DNA of 64,000 nucleotides, taken from Artocarpus heterophyllus. Its lineage: Eukaryota > Streptophyta > Magnoliopsida > Rosales > Moraceae. Both the position numbers and the translations under genes were made by a program. Of this stretch, positions 47,801-60,742 are shown piece by piece. Location: assembly GCA_025403435.1 (NCBI GenBank), contig CM046331.1, positions 28,376,459 through 28,440,458 of the forward strand, read 5' to 3'. Position 1 is the first letter of the stretch; each line of letters begins with the position of its first letter. A model generated the notes under the pieces. That model had not been told where the DNA came from, made no database searches, and saw only the letters and a program-made list of their open reading frames with translations.

Positions 47801-50800
47801 AATTCAACCATTAAAAGATAGCTTTTTTTTTTTTTTTTGTTAACTAGAAATACCTACTGTAAAAAGCTCTCACGCCCATTTAATAATTTTTTGTGAAAAG
47901 TCAATAACAGTGCCATTGTCCTGGTGGGTATGAGTGACTAGCAAAGTACTCCACATAGGTATGTATAAAGGGAAAATCCATAAGTGGGATGTGAAAAAAA
48001 AAAAAAAATTGTATCAGTAGAACTTTATTGTAGAACGTCAAATTTTTTTATGTGATTTGAGCATATAACATCACAAACATGAACAATCGATAGGAATATA
48101 CCTCCATAAAAAGCTCTATCGGAATGTATATTATTTTTGCATATTATTTAAGCATGGTATACATATACCATGCGGTAAATGATTATACTTAAAAATGAAA
48201 CCTCGGCTTGATTTACATGGACACCAAGATGAGAAAATTATGCTATATATATGTGTATATGAAAAAATTATCATGATATGAAATAGAAATTCAGAAAAAT
48301 TTTCTAAATACTTTAAAAATAATAACAATCACATAGTAATTGTTATAAATTTTACGTTTCATATCATATGTAATTATTTCAGTGACCTAATTAAATTTTG
48401 CAATGCTTAAGATATTCCCACATTTTACTATATTTGAACTTCAAAACATTACATGTTATGCCACACTTTAAAAAAAATGTGTTTGTTTATCTTATACTTA
48501 AAAAAGTTGGATCACACTATTACTTTTATTATGTATTTAAGTTATGTCACACTTAAGATGGTATTTATAAAAAAAAATAAGCTTCAAATGTGGCATTTAT
48601 GAATATTCCACTATTGTATCTATAAATATATAAAATACTAAATAAATGCTTACTGTTCATCTATTGCTCTTCATAACGCACCGTTTCAGTGCTTTGCTCT
48701 CGTTCTCTGTCTTTTTTTTCTTTTTCTTTTTTTCCCTTACTGCCTTTCTTTCTTTGACTCCCCTCCACCCACCAATTCTTCACTTTTTTTGTTTTTCTTT
48801 CTTTCTTTCAAAACTTTTTTTTTCCAACTAAATTTGTCTAGCATTGGCTTTTTCAGACAATGCTTCACCTTCCTTCCTTCCTTCCTTCCTTTCTTTCTTT
48901 CTTTATTTTTCTATCCTTTACATTTTATTCCTTTTTTTTCCTTTCCTTTTTCCCTTTCTTGTTAGTTCCATTTGTCTTCCTTAGTCTTTTACATCAATAT
49001 TCCCTTGCATTTTTTTTTCTTTTTGTTCGTCTTTTATTTTGTCTCTATTCTAACTTTATCACTCTCTCTTGTAGATTTCTTAAACTGTAACTTTCTCATT
49101 AGAATTATCTCCTTACTTATGATCAATTTAATCGTTTAATGCAGTTATTTTTTTTTCATTTATGTCATGGTCAAATCTATTAACAAATTATATATTGCAT
49201 AAATTTTAGAATAGTTAGACCTATTTAATAGATGTCGGTGGGCCAAAATAAAAGAAATGCATATTTATAAAGTTATTTATGCAAAATAACCACTACAACA
49301 TAGAGAATTTAAGCGACGTGAAAACCTATTAACATCTGTAGAAAATTTCTCTTTGAATGTCTAAGTAGAAAATTTCTTATATTTGTCTTTCTATTTTGTA
49401 ATCTACATTCTCTTTTAGAATTTATTCATAAGATATGCTATAAAAAACTTCAGTTACACTCTTTACACTCATTATGTACCTCAACTACATATATGAAAAC
49501 AAGTGTACATATCTATATCTTAAATTCTTAATATATGAAAGTGTATGTATTTGGGTACCATTCATGGAATAATCGAAAATGGTGAAATTTAGTTACTTTA
49601 CTTTTTTCTTTTTCTTCAGCCTTTTAAGTTTCAACTCCTCTATTTTTATTTTTTATTTTTATTTTATGTGGCTACTATTTATTTCCTGGCAGTCCAAAAC
49701 TGTAAGTTCTAGGTTCTTTATGTTTTCCTTTCCTTTTTACATTTCAAATAATTTATTTTTTATTTTCTGGTCTTATAATTTAGAATGCTTCATGTATTTC
49801 TATGATTAATTACTGTAGCCTTTTATCTCAGATTGTATTTATGTATATTTTTTCAAACATTTTTTAGCAAAATTTTTCAATTTTTTTACATTGTTTATAT
49901 TTTATGTTATCAAAATTATAGTAAATAGTATTTTTTAAAAAAAACTAATTGTAAGTAAATAGCAAGTTCTAAAATATTTGTAGTAAATAGTAGATTTATG
50001 ATGTAAATAATTTATTTACCCTTATATTTACAATGTAATGTTTAACAATATATGGATTTAAAGTGTGTAAAAAATTTATTACTCAATTATTTAAAGTGTA
50101 AATAATTATTATTTGAACAATAAATAAATATTTACATTGTAAATAATTTTAAAAATCTACTATTTTCTTCGTTCTCCCTATAAGAATTTCAATCATCGGT
50201 TGATATGTGCATGTCGCACGTAATCCAACTAGTATTTTCTAATGAGCCCTACTATGATTGTTTTTCTTTTAGTAAATGCCCTACTAAGATTAGCAGGAGC
50301 ATTATTGGACCAACGTGTTTATCTTGGGTCTGAATTTTTTGGCCCAATTTTTGAAGGGCCATGTGACATGAACTCTTGTGTAGATGTTGTATGTGATCTA
50401 ATTGTATTGGGTCATAACTGTTGAGTTGGGGTGAAGCTTATGTAGGTCAGACTAAGAAATACCACTTCTTTGCTATTGTCTTTTAATTTACACAACATTT
50501 TTACTGAATATAAAAACACTATTATTCTTGAGTATTTTAAATTAAAGTTAGGCAAATATGTATTATCTAAGTTATTTTGGCTTTTTTAGCTAAAAAAATG
50601 GTATATGGATAAAAAGAATGAAGAAAAAATGATAAAGGACAATAGTGGTAAAAAAAACAGTATACCACCTAATTTACTCAGCTGTTCTTCTAATTTGGGC
50701 TCCTTTTTAACCACAAATCACAATCTGGATTTGAAAGCTTTGAAGGGAGAAAGAAGCTGGGATTTAGTGAAGCATCAATGGTTGATATCAGTATACCTTT

Positions 50801-51696
50801 ATGTTGCCAAGTTTTTATCAATTAAAATTGATCACAGATCAAAAAACAAAAGGATATAATTCTATTAATCGCTCAAGACTAAAGTAAATTCAAAAACGGT
50901 CAACAATAAAATATATAATTTCTATACCATGTCATTTAAAATTATATTTTCTGTGCAAGAGCCTTATGATATTTATTCACAAATATGTCAAAGAACAATT
51001 ATTGCAGTTATTAGTAAATCAAATAAAAGCATTACATTATATTTTGTTGATTGAACGTTTAACTTTCTTCAGCCATAAACATTTAGGTCATATATCCCAA
51101 TAAAAAATAAAGATATTAACAATGAATAAAATTCTTCCATATTTGGGTTTTACTAAGCTCAATATGTTTGTTGATTGAATTAAAGAAAAAAGAAAAACAA
51201 ACAAACTAAACACCAAAAAAAAAAAAAAGAAAGAGCCACATGAAGTACACAACTTCTTGAATTTGCACTGCAATCTCTATCACCTTTTGATGTTTTATTA
51301 TTTGGTTGGAAAAAATATTTTATAACCTTTTTTTGATGACTTTTCAAGTTATGGTTTTATTTTTCTCTATTGCATGAAAAGTCTCAAATTGTGGACGTCC
51401 CCTCAAGCCTAGTTGTACATCATATAGAACAAATGAATGATCCAACTCCCAGCAATGAAATTGCCAGCAATAAGCCCATTGCAGAAGAAAAACAAGAAAT
51501 AACATTAATAAGAAGCCTAAAAGAGAAAGAAGATATGCTATCTTGTGAGGAAAGCTTGATTTATCTGCAATAGTCAGAATTTGATTAAGAGACTATTCAT
51601 CAGTCTCTAAAAGAACTCTATCGTCAGAAAAAATTTACATGGATCAAACTGACGGATGTTTTATACAAAGAAAGAAACAAGCTTTGTGACAAAGTC
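44851..51696. other. Large AT-rich intergenic region
   Basis: No gene is supported. It contains a 7-mer repeat (45861-45900), a pyrimidine-rich CTTT/CTTC tract (about 48700-48960) and long A/T runs. Short frames near 50242-50421, 50605-50859 and 51370-51573 (for example LRSLKEKEDM-like charged text near 51520) lie close together and could be remains of one decayed gene or element, but I recognise no family and no consistent frame. Confidence 0.5.
45861..45900. repeat. GATGGGT heptanucleotide repeat
   Basis: Five full copies of GATGGGT plus GATGG. Confidence 0.95.
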
Positions 51697-52320
51697 ACAT
51701 GGGTTAAGTAGGAGAATATACAGAAGTTACCATTTATGTTCTATGAGTAATTAGTAGTATTTCTTATAAATTGAATTTGAACGGAATGGTTTAATATAAT
51801 AATAAATGATAAATCCTACCAGTCAACTAGAGAAATCAATAAAAGTTTTTCAAATTAATGGTTCCTCAATGGAGGGAGATAAAATATGAGGGAATTAAAA
51901 ACCTAACAATATCACATGAGTTCAGTAGGAGAATATGAATATTATATTAATGTCCTACGAGTAATTAATAATATTTCATATTAATTGAAATTTGAGACTT
52001 AGTTGTTTATTAAAACAATAAATGATAAATCTTATTAGTTAACTACAGCAATTAATAAAAATTTCTCAAACTAATGGTTTCTAAGCAGAGGGAGATAAAA
52101 CATGACGGCATCAGAAACCCAACAATGTCATATAGGTTATGCAGGAGAATTTTAAAACTACATTAATGTCCCATGAGTGATAAATTAACAATGTTTCGTA
52201 TTAATAGAAATTTGACGCAAATGGTTTAATAAAATAATAAATTCTATTACTCAACTAGAGAAATTAATAAAAGTTTCTCAAATTAATGGTTCTCCAATGG
52301 AGGGAGATCGAATTTGATGT
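51697..52320. repeat. Three-copy tandem array, unit about 214 bp
   Basis: Units start near 51697, 51912 and 52128 (TCACATGGGTTAAGTAGGAGAAT and diverged versions) and end with TTTCTCAAATTAATGGTT, then CAATGGAGGGAGAT or near match. The shared GGAGAT ends at 51880, 52096 and 52308, i.e. spacings of 216 and 212. Units are diverged by many point changes but keep their length. Just upstream, a frame (KELYRQKKFTWIKLTDVL) runs into the array and stops. Confidence 0.85.
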
Positions 52321-53527
52321 ATTAGAAAACTGGTCATTTTCCATCTTATTAAGGGTTCCACCGATACCTATCTCAAAAAAAATTAGTGGGGGTGGGGGGA
52401 GCGGCAGCGGAAATGTAATTGAACTAATAAGGCGATGGGTGAAATTAATTTTAAAGAGGACGAAATATAATTTCGTAAGAAGGGGTGCAGAATATAGTTT
52501 TATAATGATGGAATATTTAGAAAATTTCATATATAAAATTATAAGAAAAAAAAGTTCAAAGGGACAGCCGCCCACCGTCATTCTTTTTTAGCTCCGCCTC
52601 TGAGCTGCTTTGCATAATTTTACAGTTTCAAACTTTTGACCCATGTGGAACGACATCACACAAAAGTAGTGATTTAGCCAACTCTGTGTGCTTCTATCCA
52701 TGTGCTTTTACTTAGTGATAAATTAGTGATTTTGCTATATAAAACGTGGCTAACAAGTTTAAGAAACATAAAAACCATAGTGATTAACTCATGCATGGTA
52801 CACAAAATAAAAAAATCAGCTTCCTTTAAGTGGATAGTAATACCTTTAAAGAACAATGGTCCTGCACTACACTTTGTGTGACCTCATAATTAGAAGAGTA
52901 AGATAATGATTGATGGAATATCAAAGATATGGACAAGTCTTTTTTGATGACAATAATATTTGCTTTAAGATCTGTAAAAACCCATATAGTTCGAGTCATT
53001 GCATGTTCTTTTACACACGTGCACCACGTGTTGTGATCAGCTTTTTGGTGTGGATAGTGCAAGAAAGCCAGTGGGATATCCTTTAAAGGCTCTCTTTTTT
53101 TTAATCTTTTCTAACAACTTTGTATCATCTCAAGAGAGAGTCTTTTTGTCTCTTGGCAACTTTAGCTGCATGTATAATGCTTCTTCAAAGCCATAGGTTG
53201 TTGTCTCTATTAATAATTTTGGTGTGTTTTCTTTGCATTTGCAATTTCTTTGTTGTATTTGCCTGCAACAATGTCATGCCACATGGCTTAGTACATCATA
53301 AACACAGCAGCAAGTAGTGGCTTTTCTATCAAGCCATCATTTCAAAAGATTCCTGAAAGAGCACACTATTACAAAAGATTAAGCTTTAGAAAAAAAAAAA
53401 AAAAAAGAGCATCTGAATTATGTGTGGCCTTAGTACTATACACCCCTTGCTTCAGTTGATCAAATATATCTATCAATTGTAGAGGAGTAGTCATATAGTC
53501 GTTTGATTTTTGGTGTATTTTGATAAG
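52321..53527. other. Intergenic DNA with a worn repeat end
   Basis: The stretch 52370-52605 ends in GGGACAGCCGCCCACCGTCA and TAGCTCCGCCTCTGAG, wording I associate with worn dispersed plant repeats. No gene is supported in the rest. Confidence 0.4.
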
Positions 53528-53667
53528 ATGGCGTTTGGTTAAAGGTAGTGTGAACCATAAACTCAGTTATGAACAGTATAAAACTCTCTCATGCTACAAT
53601 AAAAAAAAATAGTATAAAGCTCTCACCTGCTACAGTAAAAACGGTTCCCACCACTGGCCAAACACCC
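53528..53667. mobile_element. MITE, GGTGTTTG family
   Basis: Left terminus ATGGCGTTTGG, right terminus CCAAACACCCT. ATAAG lies on both sides (53523-53527, 53669-53673, the right one after one intervening base), a possible target duplication. Internal paired words AACAGTATAAAACTCTCTCATG and AGTATAAAGCTCTCACCTGC. Confidence 0.7.
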
Positions 53668-54432
53668 TATAAGTGTCCACTATTGGAACTTGGTACATAC
53701 TTTTTTTTCGTCAAGAAATTCATTCGAGTTCACTAGTGAATCGGGTCATAGTTTTCCTGTCATTTTGTGGCCCTTTGTATCAGAGTTTGTCTTTCTTCTA
53801 TTAGGTATACTTAATCCAATCTTCATAATTTTTGAAAAAGAGACAAGAAAAAGACCATGTGAGAAAATTGTTGCCAAATTTGTAATAGGAAAGAAAAAAG
53901 GTCCATGGTCAATGGGAACGACCAGTATGTTAGGCTTAATTCTAGGTTAAGGTAATGTCCTATCTTTGCCATTTTTAGTCTCGTCATGTGCAAATTTTTC
54001 CTACTTCCTTAACATACTTTATACCAATAACAAGGTGCGTAAAAATGAGGCAAGAAATTAATTAAAAATATAAGCCACGTCCAAGCAAGAAAAGTTTGGG
54101 GCATTATTGAAATGAAGGGTAAGAAATGGCTACACTTTGGTCACAAAACGACAACAAGAAAATTCCAAAAAAGAAAAAGACGATAATAATTTGCAAAGAG
54201 CAAGAATTTAGTAAAACTTTGTTCCCATGTACTTTTTGGTAAAAACATAGAAACAGAGCAAAGACTGAGAAAACCTTTTTCACGGTTGATCTTTTTCTTC
54301 TTTTTTTTTCCCCCGAGAGTGGCATTGTGCCATTAGATGTATTTATCTATGGCTGCCCACAAAAATTGCATCCATCTAAAAAAAAAAATGGAAAAAATAT
54401 AATTATGAAAATTAGACTCGTTTTTAAGGGAT

Positions 54433-54556
54433 TTTTGCTTTGTTAGGTCTTAAACTATGGGCATCATGATTCTTAGATTATTATAATTATTATTTTTTGG
54501 TTAGGTCTTAAGCTATGAGCATCATGATTCTTAGATTATTATTATTATTATTATTT
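54433..54556. repeat. Direct tandem duplication, ~58-bp unit
   Basis: TTAGGTCTTAAACTATGGGC...ATCATGATTCTTAGATTATT occurs twice in a row, each followed by an ATT-rich tail of different length. Confidence 0.85.
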
Positions 54557-54924
54557 TGTTTTTGTCTTTGGCACTAATACCTTTATAGTATAATAACTTT
54601 AAATATATATAAATATTACGCTAAGAGCAAAATGTTCTAGTTTTTAACAATCTTTAACATGAACAAAAATAACATTTGCACTCCTTATAAATATTTGTGT
54701 TAAATTTTAAGTTATTACACGATAATCACATAATTGCTTTTATTCAATTATATAAATTCATTGCAATTTTTTAATAAGATTCAAAGCTCTCATAAAATAA
54801 AAACTCAAGAATTAATGTTTTCCATAAAAATAAAATTAGCAATAAAAATGTTATAGCCATACCTACAATTAAAAATAAAAAAAGGGATCACTCAAAAATA
54901 AATTGATATTCTATTGAGTAAATG

Positions 54925-55022
54925 ACTTCGGACTCTAAAAATGAGTTCAAATATTATAGCATGTGAGAGTTTTATACTTAAATGGCTCAAACTCATGAGT
55001 TTTGAATTCATTTGCCAAACAC
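54925..55022. mobile_element. Degraded MITE-like copy, GGTGTTTG family
   Basis: Contains TATTATAGCATGTGAGAGTT and ends ATTTGCCAAACACAAAA. The left terminus is lost. Confidence 0.4.
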
Positions 55023-55644
55023 AAAATTAACAATCAAACTATAGTCTTACCTATACAAACGATACCGATACCAATAACCATCTTTTTTCCCCTAGTTTCT
55101 AAACAAGCCATTCAGTGCCCTAAAGGAAAAAATAAAGGAAAAATAAAAATAATGTCTATCTTGAAGGCTTTTTGGAATAAATATTAGATTTAAAAAATAT
55201 TTATAGTAAATATTTTTGCTACAAATTACAAGTAAAATTTTTTACTTATAATAAATATTTTAATAAAAAAATATTTTTTATGTAGTAAATTTTTTATCTG
55301 TTAATATTTTTAAAACTTATTATTTTTTAAAGAAGTTTTAAAAAATTAATGCTCACTTTAATTCCCAATAAAAAAACAAACAGCCGTTCATTTTGAGGAA
55401 CAAACTTTACCACCAGGTAGTCGTTTGGTTGCTGGTGGGCTCTTGAAATCAAACAGACATTATTATGAGGAGCACAAGCCAATCGACAAAACAAAAAATT
55501 ATAATCATTTTTTGTTTTTTTCATTATTTTTTTTAGAGAGTTGTTAAGATGTCCTGTAAGAAATTGGTGAACAATTTACAACTTGGCAGCAAAGGTGGGA
55601 CATTTTCGAAGGTCTGTTAATGTCGGTTGTGTAATTTAATTAAG

Positions 55645-55660
55645 AATTTTATATATTTAA
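55645..55660 (+). promoter_or_regulatory. Candidate TATA region of the galactosyltransferase gene
   Basis: TTTTATATATTTAA lies about 300 bases before the in-frame upstream start region and 370 before the ATG at 56024. It is followed by CT-rich and GA-rich leader-like sequence, including a GAGAGA microsatellite at 55917-55932. Assigned by position only. Confidence 0.35.
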
Positions 55661-55941
55661 AGAGAAGAAAAAAAAAATTCTCTCACATAAATCGGTATAT
55701 TCAACGCCATAGGTGTTCGGTCTCTCTCACTTCCTTTCAGACACCCTTCTCTGATTTACTTGTCGATGGTGGAAGAGAGAGAGAGTTTTGGCAAGGAATT
55801 TTAGCTTCTTTTGCCTCATTTGGATCTGGGTTTTTGCCTGAATTTGACTTTGTTGACTTGGGATTTGTAATGGGTATTGCTCAAATTTAGCTCTTTTTCA
55901 TTTTTGGTGGGTGGGGGAGAGAGAGAGAGAGAGCTTTAAGG

Positions 55942-56023
55942 ATGTCTTGGAAGAGCAGAGGAGGAGGAGGAGGGAGGAGGAGGAGGAGGAGGAGGAGGAA
56001 TAGAGTCAGCTTCGAAGAGTGTG
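55942..56023 (+). other. Upstream ATG and GGA repeat, out of frame with the galactosyltransferase
   Basis: ATG 55942 opens MSWKSRGGGGG, matching the MS-x-KSRG start I recall in related GT31 proteins, but the next conserved part (VSRKW at 56027) lies one base out of its frame. Between them a pure GGA repeat (about 55959-55999) contains one irregular GGG at 55972-55974. Downstream of the repeat the other frame reads [12 protein letters not shown]. Confidence 0.7.
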
Positions 56024-59000
56024 ATGGTGTCTCGGAAATGGGCTTTCTTGCTTTGTATTGGCTGCTTTTGTGCTGGAATGCTCTTCTCCGACAGGTAATT
56101 TTTTTCTTTCTTCTTTTGTTGTTTTATTCCATAATTTGTTGTGTGCGAAGAGAAATTTGGGAAGTTGATTCCTTTAATTTTACAGAATTATTTGGAGTGA
56201 TTCTGGTTTTTAGGATATGGGATCTGTGAATTAAAAAAAAAATTGTAAACTATGTGCCCGGCAAAGTAGTTTATAGCAATTGTGATGAAAGGGGGTTGAC
56301 TTTTTTGAATTTTGTTTGATGGGTTTGTAATTGTATAGTAATGTCATCGAGTGGTCTATGAAGCTTGTTTTCCGGAAACTCTCTCTCTCTCCCCTGTGAC
56401 ATTATGACTGCAAGTCTTCTGATTTAATTTTGAGTTTAATATAAGCTTTACTTGGATACTTTTGTGGTTATGATGCTTGAATTCAGATACAATTTAAAGT
56501 GGATGTGGTTAACTTCCAGTTCATTATATCACACAGAAAATATATATTAAATGGGCCATTTTAATGAAATTCTAATATCAAAAGATGATTTGTTCTTTCT
56601 TATTCAGTTTCTCAGTTTTTTTGCTAGTCAAGTCCGATTGTTGTTTCACCACCTGGCCTGCCTATTTGTCTGAAGCACAAGCTTATCACACTTGATGGAA
56701 TAATCTCCTAATTTTACTTTTATTGTATTTGTTGCGCAATGAAACATAATAAATAATCACACGTGTCTAAGTTCTGTAGATTCTGTAAAACTGAAACTTT
56801 TTTTTGGTCAACTTATATTATAGTTTCATGATGTTCACGAAACTACTTTTTCACAATGTGTACGATTTTTCCTGTTTTATTGGAATATCCTTAGTATGCC
56901 TAGCAACTGACCCGTTTGGTTTTGCGCTTTACGGATGTACTCGATTGGACTTGGCCCTAAGTCAACCTTTCCCTCATGTTGTCTCGCACTTCCCTCCCTT
57001 CATGATGGAGATGGAGAATTGGAATTAACTATGATAGACATTTTGTAGGAACTTTAAGAATCTACTAGAGGGCTGAGCAACATTCTGAACACTCGCAAGT
57101 CATAGTCTTATATTGAATCCTGTCACAAGAAACTCTCAATTTCCTAGTCATGATATGGCCTTGCTTATGCTTCTTCTCCTCTACATCTCCACCTTTGTGG
57201 TTTTGGTATTTTCGCAGGGTTTTGTTATGAAAGAAGAAAGTGGTGGTGTGGAAACTTGCCTTCTTTACTCTTTTTATAGTTGCATTTTGTTTTGATTGTT
57301 GTCCGCTTTCTATTTGTGAGGTGGATATACACTTAAAAACACTACATTGATTTAAGGATTTTGGTAATAGAATGTCAATGGCACCCGAAAAGAACATATC
57401 AAGGACGACAAGAATGGATGAGGAAACGCAAACGCTAGTTTCAGGCTGTGATCCAAAAATTGTAAGCATATTTTACACATGTGTTCTTAGTCTTTCTTTC
57501 TCCCCTTTATATGTGCCTTCCCAGTTGTTTGTAAAATTACTCATATGTTTGGTGTTGTTTCTTTACTTAGAAGGATGTAGACCGTGAATCAAAGGACGTT
57601 TATGGAGAAGTTTCAAGGACACATGATGCTATACAGTAAGCCCACTCCAGAGCTACTATATCTCGATTCTCTAAAAATTTCCTCAATTTATTAACTTACA
57701 ATGCTTATGAAAATCACAGAACGCTGGATAAAACTATTTCAAATTTGGAGATGGAATTAGCGGCTGCGAGAGCTGCACAGGAATCCATCCTCAACGGTTC
57801 GCCCATAGTTGATAATTTGAGAATCTCTGGATCAATTAGGAAAAGAAAATATTTGATGGTGATAGGGATCAACACTGCCTTTAGCAGCAGAAAGCGAAGA
57901 GATTCTGTTCGTGCAACTTGGATGCCTCAAGGTCAGATGAATTTCGCTTGTTATATAGATGCATATATTTCTTGTGCTACATTTGGTTTGCAGTTTGATT
58001 GCTGTTCAAATTTTTTCTATAGTGTTTTCTCTCACAAAAATTTGAAAATTTGTTCAAATCTGTAAGCCAAACGGGTCCCTGTTATATACGATTCTGACAT
58101 CCATTTTTCAACTGTAAATCTCGACATTTACAATCAGGTGACAAGAGGAAGAAGCTTGAGGAAGAAAAAGGCATTATAATGCGGTTTGTGATTGGTCATA
58201 GGTAAGTACTTTATGAGGTGTGGAAAATTGATCACGTATATATCGCATGTATTTTCTCATGCAACTTTGAGTGTAGTTCTTATGTGTTTTTCCGGAGGTT
58301 TCTGATTGTCTTTTTTTCCTGCTTGTGTTTTTTAATTGCTAGTGCTACATCAGGTGGAATCCTTGATAAGGCTATTGAAGCTGAGGAGAGAAGGCATGGT
58401 GATTTCTTGAGGCTGGTAGAGAATTTTCTCCTTGCATCTGCTATATTTTATCGAAAACGAAAGGCCTTGTGTATGCAACTTTTAGGAAGTCTAAATGTAT
58501 CCTGTTATTTGAAACAGGAACATGTTGAAGGGTATCTTGAATTGTCGGCCAAGACAAAGACGTACTTTGCCGCTGCTGTTGCTTTGTGGGACGCAGACTT
58601 TTATGTCAAAGTTGATGATGATGTTCATGTTAATATAGGTAATAAAAAAAAGCACCGATAAATCGAACTTTAATGTACTTCCAATTGACACGTCGAATCA
58701 TTGTTTTTATCATTTGCTATGTTTCTTACAGCAACACTTGGAGCAACTTTAGCAAGGCATAGGGATAAATCGAGAGTGTATATTGGGTGTATGAAATCTG
58801 GGCCAGTCCTTGCTCAAAAGTGAGTTAGAACTATAATGTTAATAACTCTTTCAGCTCATTAAAAATTTCAGCAGTTTTTCTTGATCTTCCTTTGTATGTT
58901 TTCATTAACAGAGGAGTAAGGTACCATGAACCAGAACATTGGAAATTCGGCGAGGGGGGTAACAAGTATTTCCGCCACGCCACGGGACAGCTATATGCTA

Positions 59001-59817
59001 TCTCAAAAGACCTGGCTACATATATATCAATTAACCAGTACGATTTCGTATACTGTGTAGCCAACTGACTATCTTTTTGCCTTGACTCGGATGGTTTTTT
59101 TTTTTTTTTTTCCTCTTAACTTGTTTTCTTGTTGTGAAAATCATCTAGGCACGTATTACATAGATATGCAAACGAGGATGTTTCTCTTGGATCATGGTTT
59201 ATTGGCTTGGATGTTGAGCATATTGATGACCGGAGACTATGCTGCGGAACACCACCTGGTAATCTCATAATTCTCTCTCATCCTTCTCCATGGAATTAGA
59301 AGAAAGAACATCCATGAGTTTACATCTTGTGGGATTATGTTGTAAAGATATTTAATGAAGTAAGCCAAAATACAAAATATAAGGTCTTAAAAATTGTCTG
59401 GTGAACAAATTTGTATAGAAGGACAAAGCATCTAGAAAGTGTTAGAACTAGAAGAATTTTAGAGGGTTGTTTTCTATGTTTTGGTTGCATTTTGGTTACT
59501 ATAAACTAGCCGTGCTATTTGTGGATAATACTCGATGCTTCAGCTATTAATTTTGGTGATTTCACAAGGTCCAGTGGTGGTGCATTTGGGTGGTTCTATG
59601 TTTCGATGATCATCGTTATATGCATAAACAAACGTTTAGGTTGCTAATTTGATCAACTCTTACCGTAGATTGCGAGTGGAAGGCTCAAGCAGGCAATGTC
59701 TGTGTGGCTTCTTTTGACTGGAGCTGCAGTGGCATCTGCAGATCCGTGGAGAGGATGAAGGAGGTCCACTGGCGCTGTGGAGAAGGCGAGAATGCGCTGT
59801 GGAGCGCAGAGTTTTGA
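56024..59817 (+). CDS. B3GALT: Beta-1,3-galactosyltransferase, GT31 family
   Basis: Eleven exons: 56024-56094, 57371-57461, 57571-57635, 57720-57931, 58138-58201, 58343-58415, 58518-58638, 58732-58819, 58912-59037, 59149-59258, 59669-59817 (TGA). All introns are GT...AG and the frames join exactly, giving 389 residues. It is a Golgi type II membrane protein: signal anchor at 6-22 ([17 protein letters not shown]), DUF4094 stem (to about 105), then the galactosyltransferase domain with [13 protein letters not shown] (133-145), IMRFVIGHS (160-168), the metal-binding DDD (225-227 in [12 protein letters not shown]) and NEDVSLG (312-318). The cysteine-rich tail ([20 protein letters not shown]) is typical. 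It transfers galactose from UDP-galactose, probably to cell-surface glycans such as arabinogalactan proteins. It closely resembles Arabidopsis B3GALT2-type proteins. ATG 56024 is used because the upstream ATG (55942) is out of frame; see findings. Confidence 0.94.
57980..58079. mobile_element. Worn MITE in intron 4 of the galactosyltransferase (GGGCCCGTTTG family)
   Basis: The core TATAGTGTTTTCTCTCACAAAAATTT and the right end AAGCCAAACGGGTCCC match the element at 8456-8575. The left end keeps only TTTGGTTTGCAGTTTGA. It lies entirely between exons 4 and 5. Confidence 0.65.
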
Positions 59818-60708
59818 CACGAATCTTTTGTTCTCCATCTTCCGAACTCAGGAAGAAGGAATGTAGATTGTTATGAGCTTTTTCTGTAACACGTCCGTAC
59901 AGGGAAATGTTCGCAAGTGTACAACACAACATAAAAAAAAAATGCAAAATGAGACCTATGGTTAGAAGGGTTTGGTGCCCCTTTGGGGATTTCTGCTCCG
60001 TTTTAGATGAGGAGAAAGACCCAAATAGCAAATCCTCAAAAAATCTTGGAAGGTTTATATATATATATATATCGTAGTGAATCATTCTTTTTTAAAAAAA
60101 GCCATTTTGTTAGCCTGCCTTGGCTCAACGAAGATCCACAATTGGTGCCAACATTTGCGTGCCCTTTCAACCTAAATTGGAGCCCTTTTTTATTCCTGCT
60201 CTAGCTTTTTGTGGGGTTTCAAACTTTCAATAGATTTTCAACAAAGATGATGATAATTTATGATTATGACTGCACTAAATTAAAACTTTCTTTTCTTTTT
60301 GCTCAAAGGATGCACTAGTTTTACCTGGCTGGAGGATGAAGCTTCACAATGCAAACCGGTCTTTTGCCACTCATTCATTTTGGTAAACGCATCACAAACA
60401 AAGTTTCAGGTTCAAATGATGGCCACACTACCACAAAGTGTGGTGGCCTAGAGGTCAAGGATTATTCTGGCGGGAGCTATGCGGAGTTGCCTCTCTATGA
60501 GGGCCTTGTTAGTGATGGCTTATTCGTACCAGTTGTATTCGATTTAGTTTGTCTGCGATCACGTCTTTACGTATCTTGATCACCATAATATTAGTAGGGC
60601 TGAGTTGATACACTCCTCGTTAAGGCTACGGGAAGGTGATATGCTAACTATTAACACCAGTTACCTTCTTTCCTAATTTAACTTTTCATCGGAAAAAATA
60701 ATAATTAT

Positions 60709-60742
<34 letters not shown>

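Larger units (their letters stand above)
53668..55640. other. Intergenic region before the galactosyltransferase gene
   Basis: No gene is supported. It contains a direct duplication at 54433-54556 (GTTAGGTCTTAA.CTATG.GC, ATCATGATTCTTAGATTATT twice) and a worn GGTGTTTG-family copy at 54925-55022. The last few hundred bases should hold the promoter of the galactosyltransferase. Confidence 0.55.

Noticed and set aside
60440..60470. A-box-like TGGCCTAGAGG suggesting a SINE
   Set aside because: No B box at 30-60 bases downstream and no flanking duplication or A-tail.
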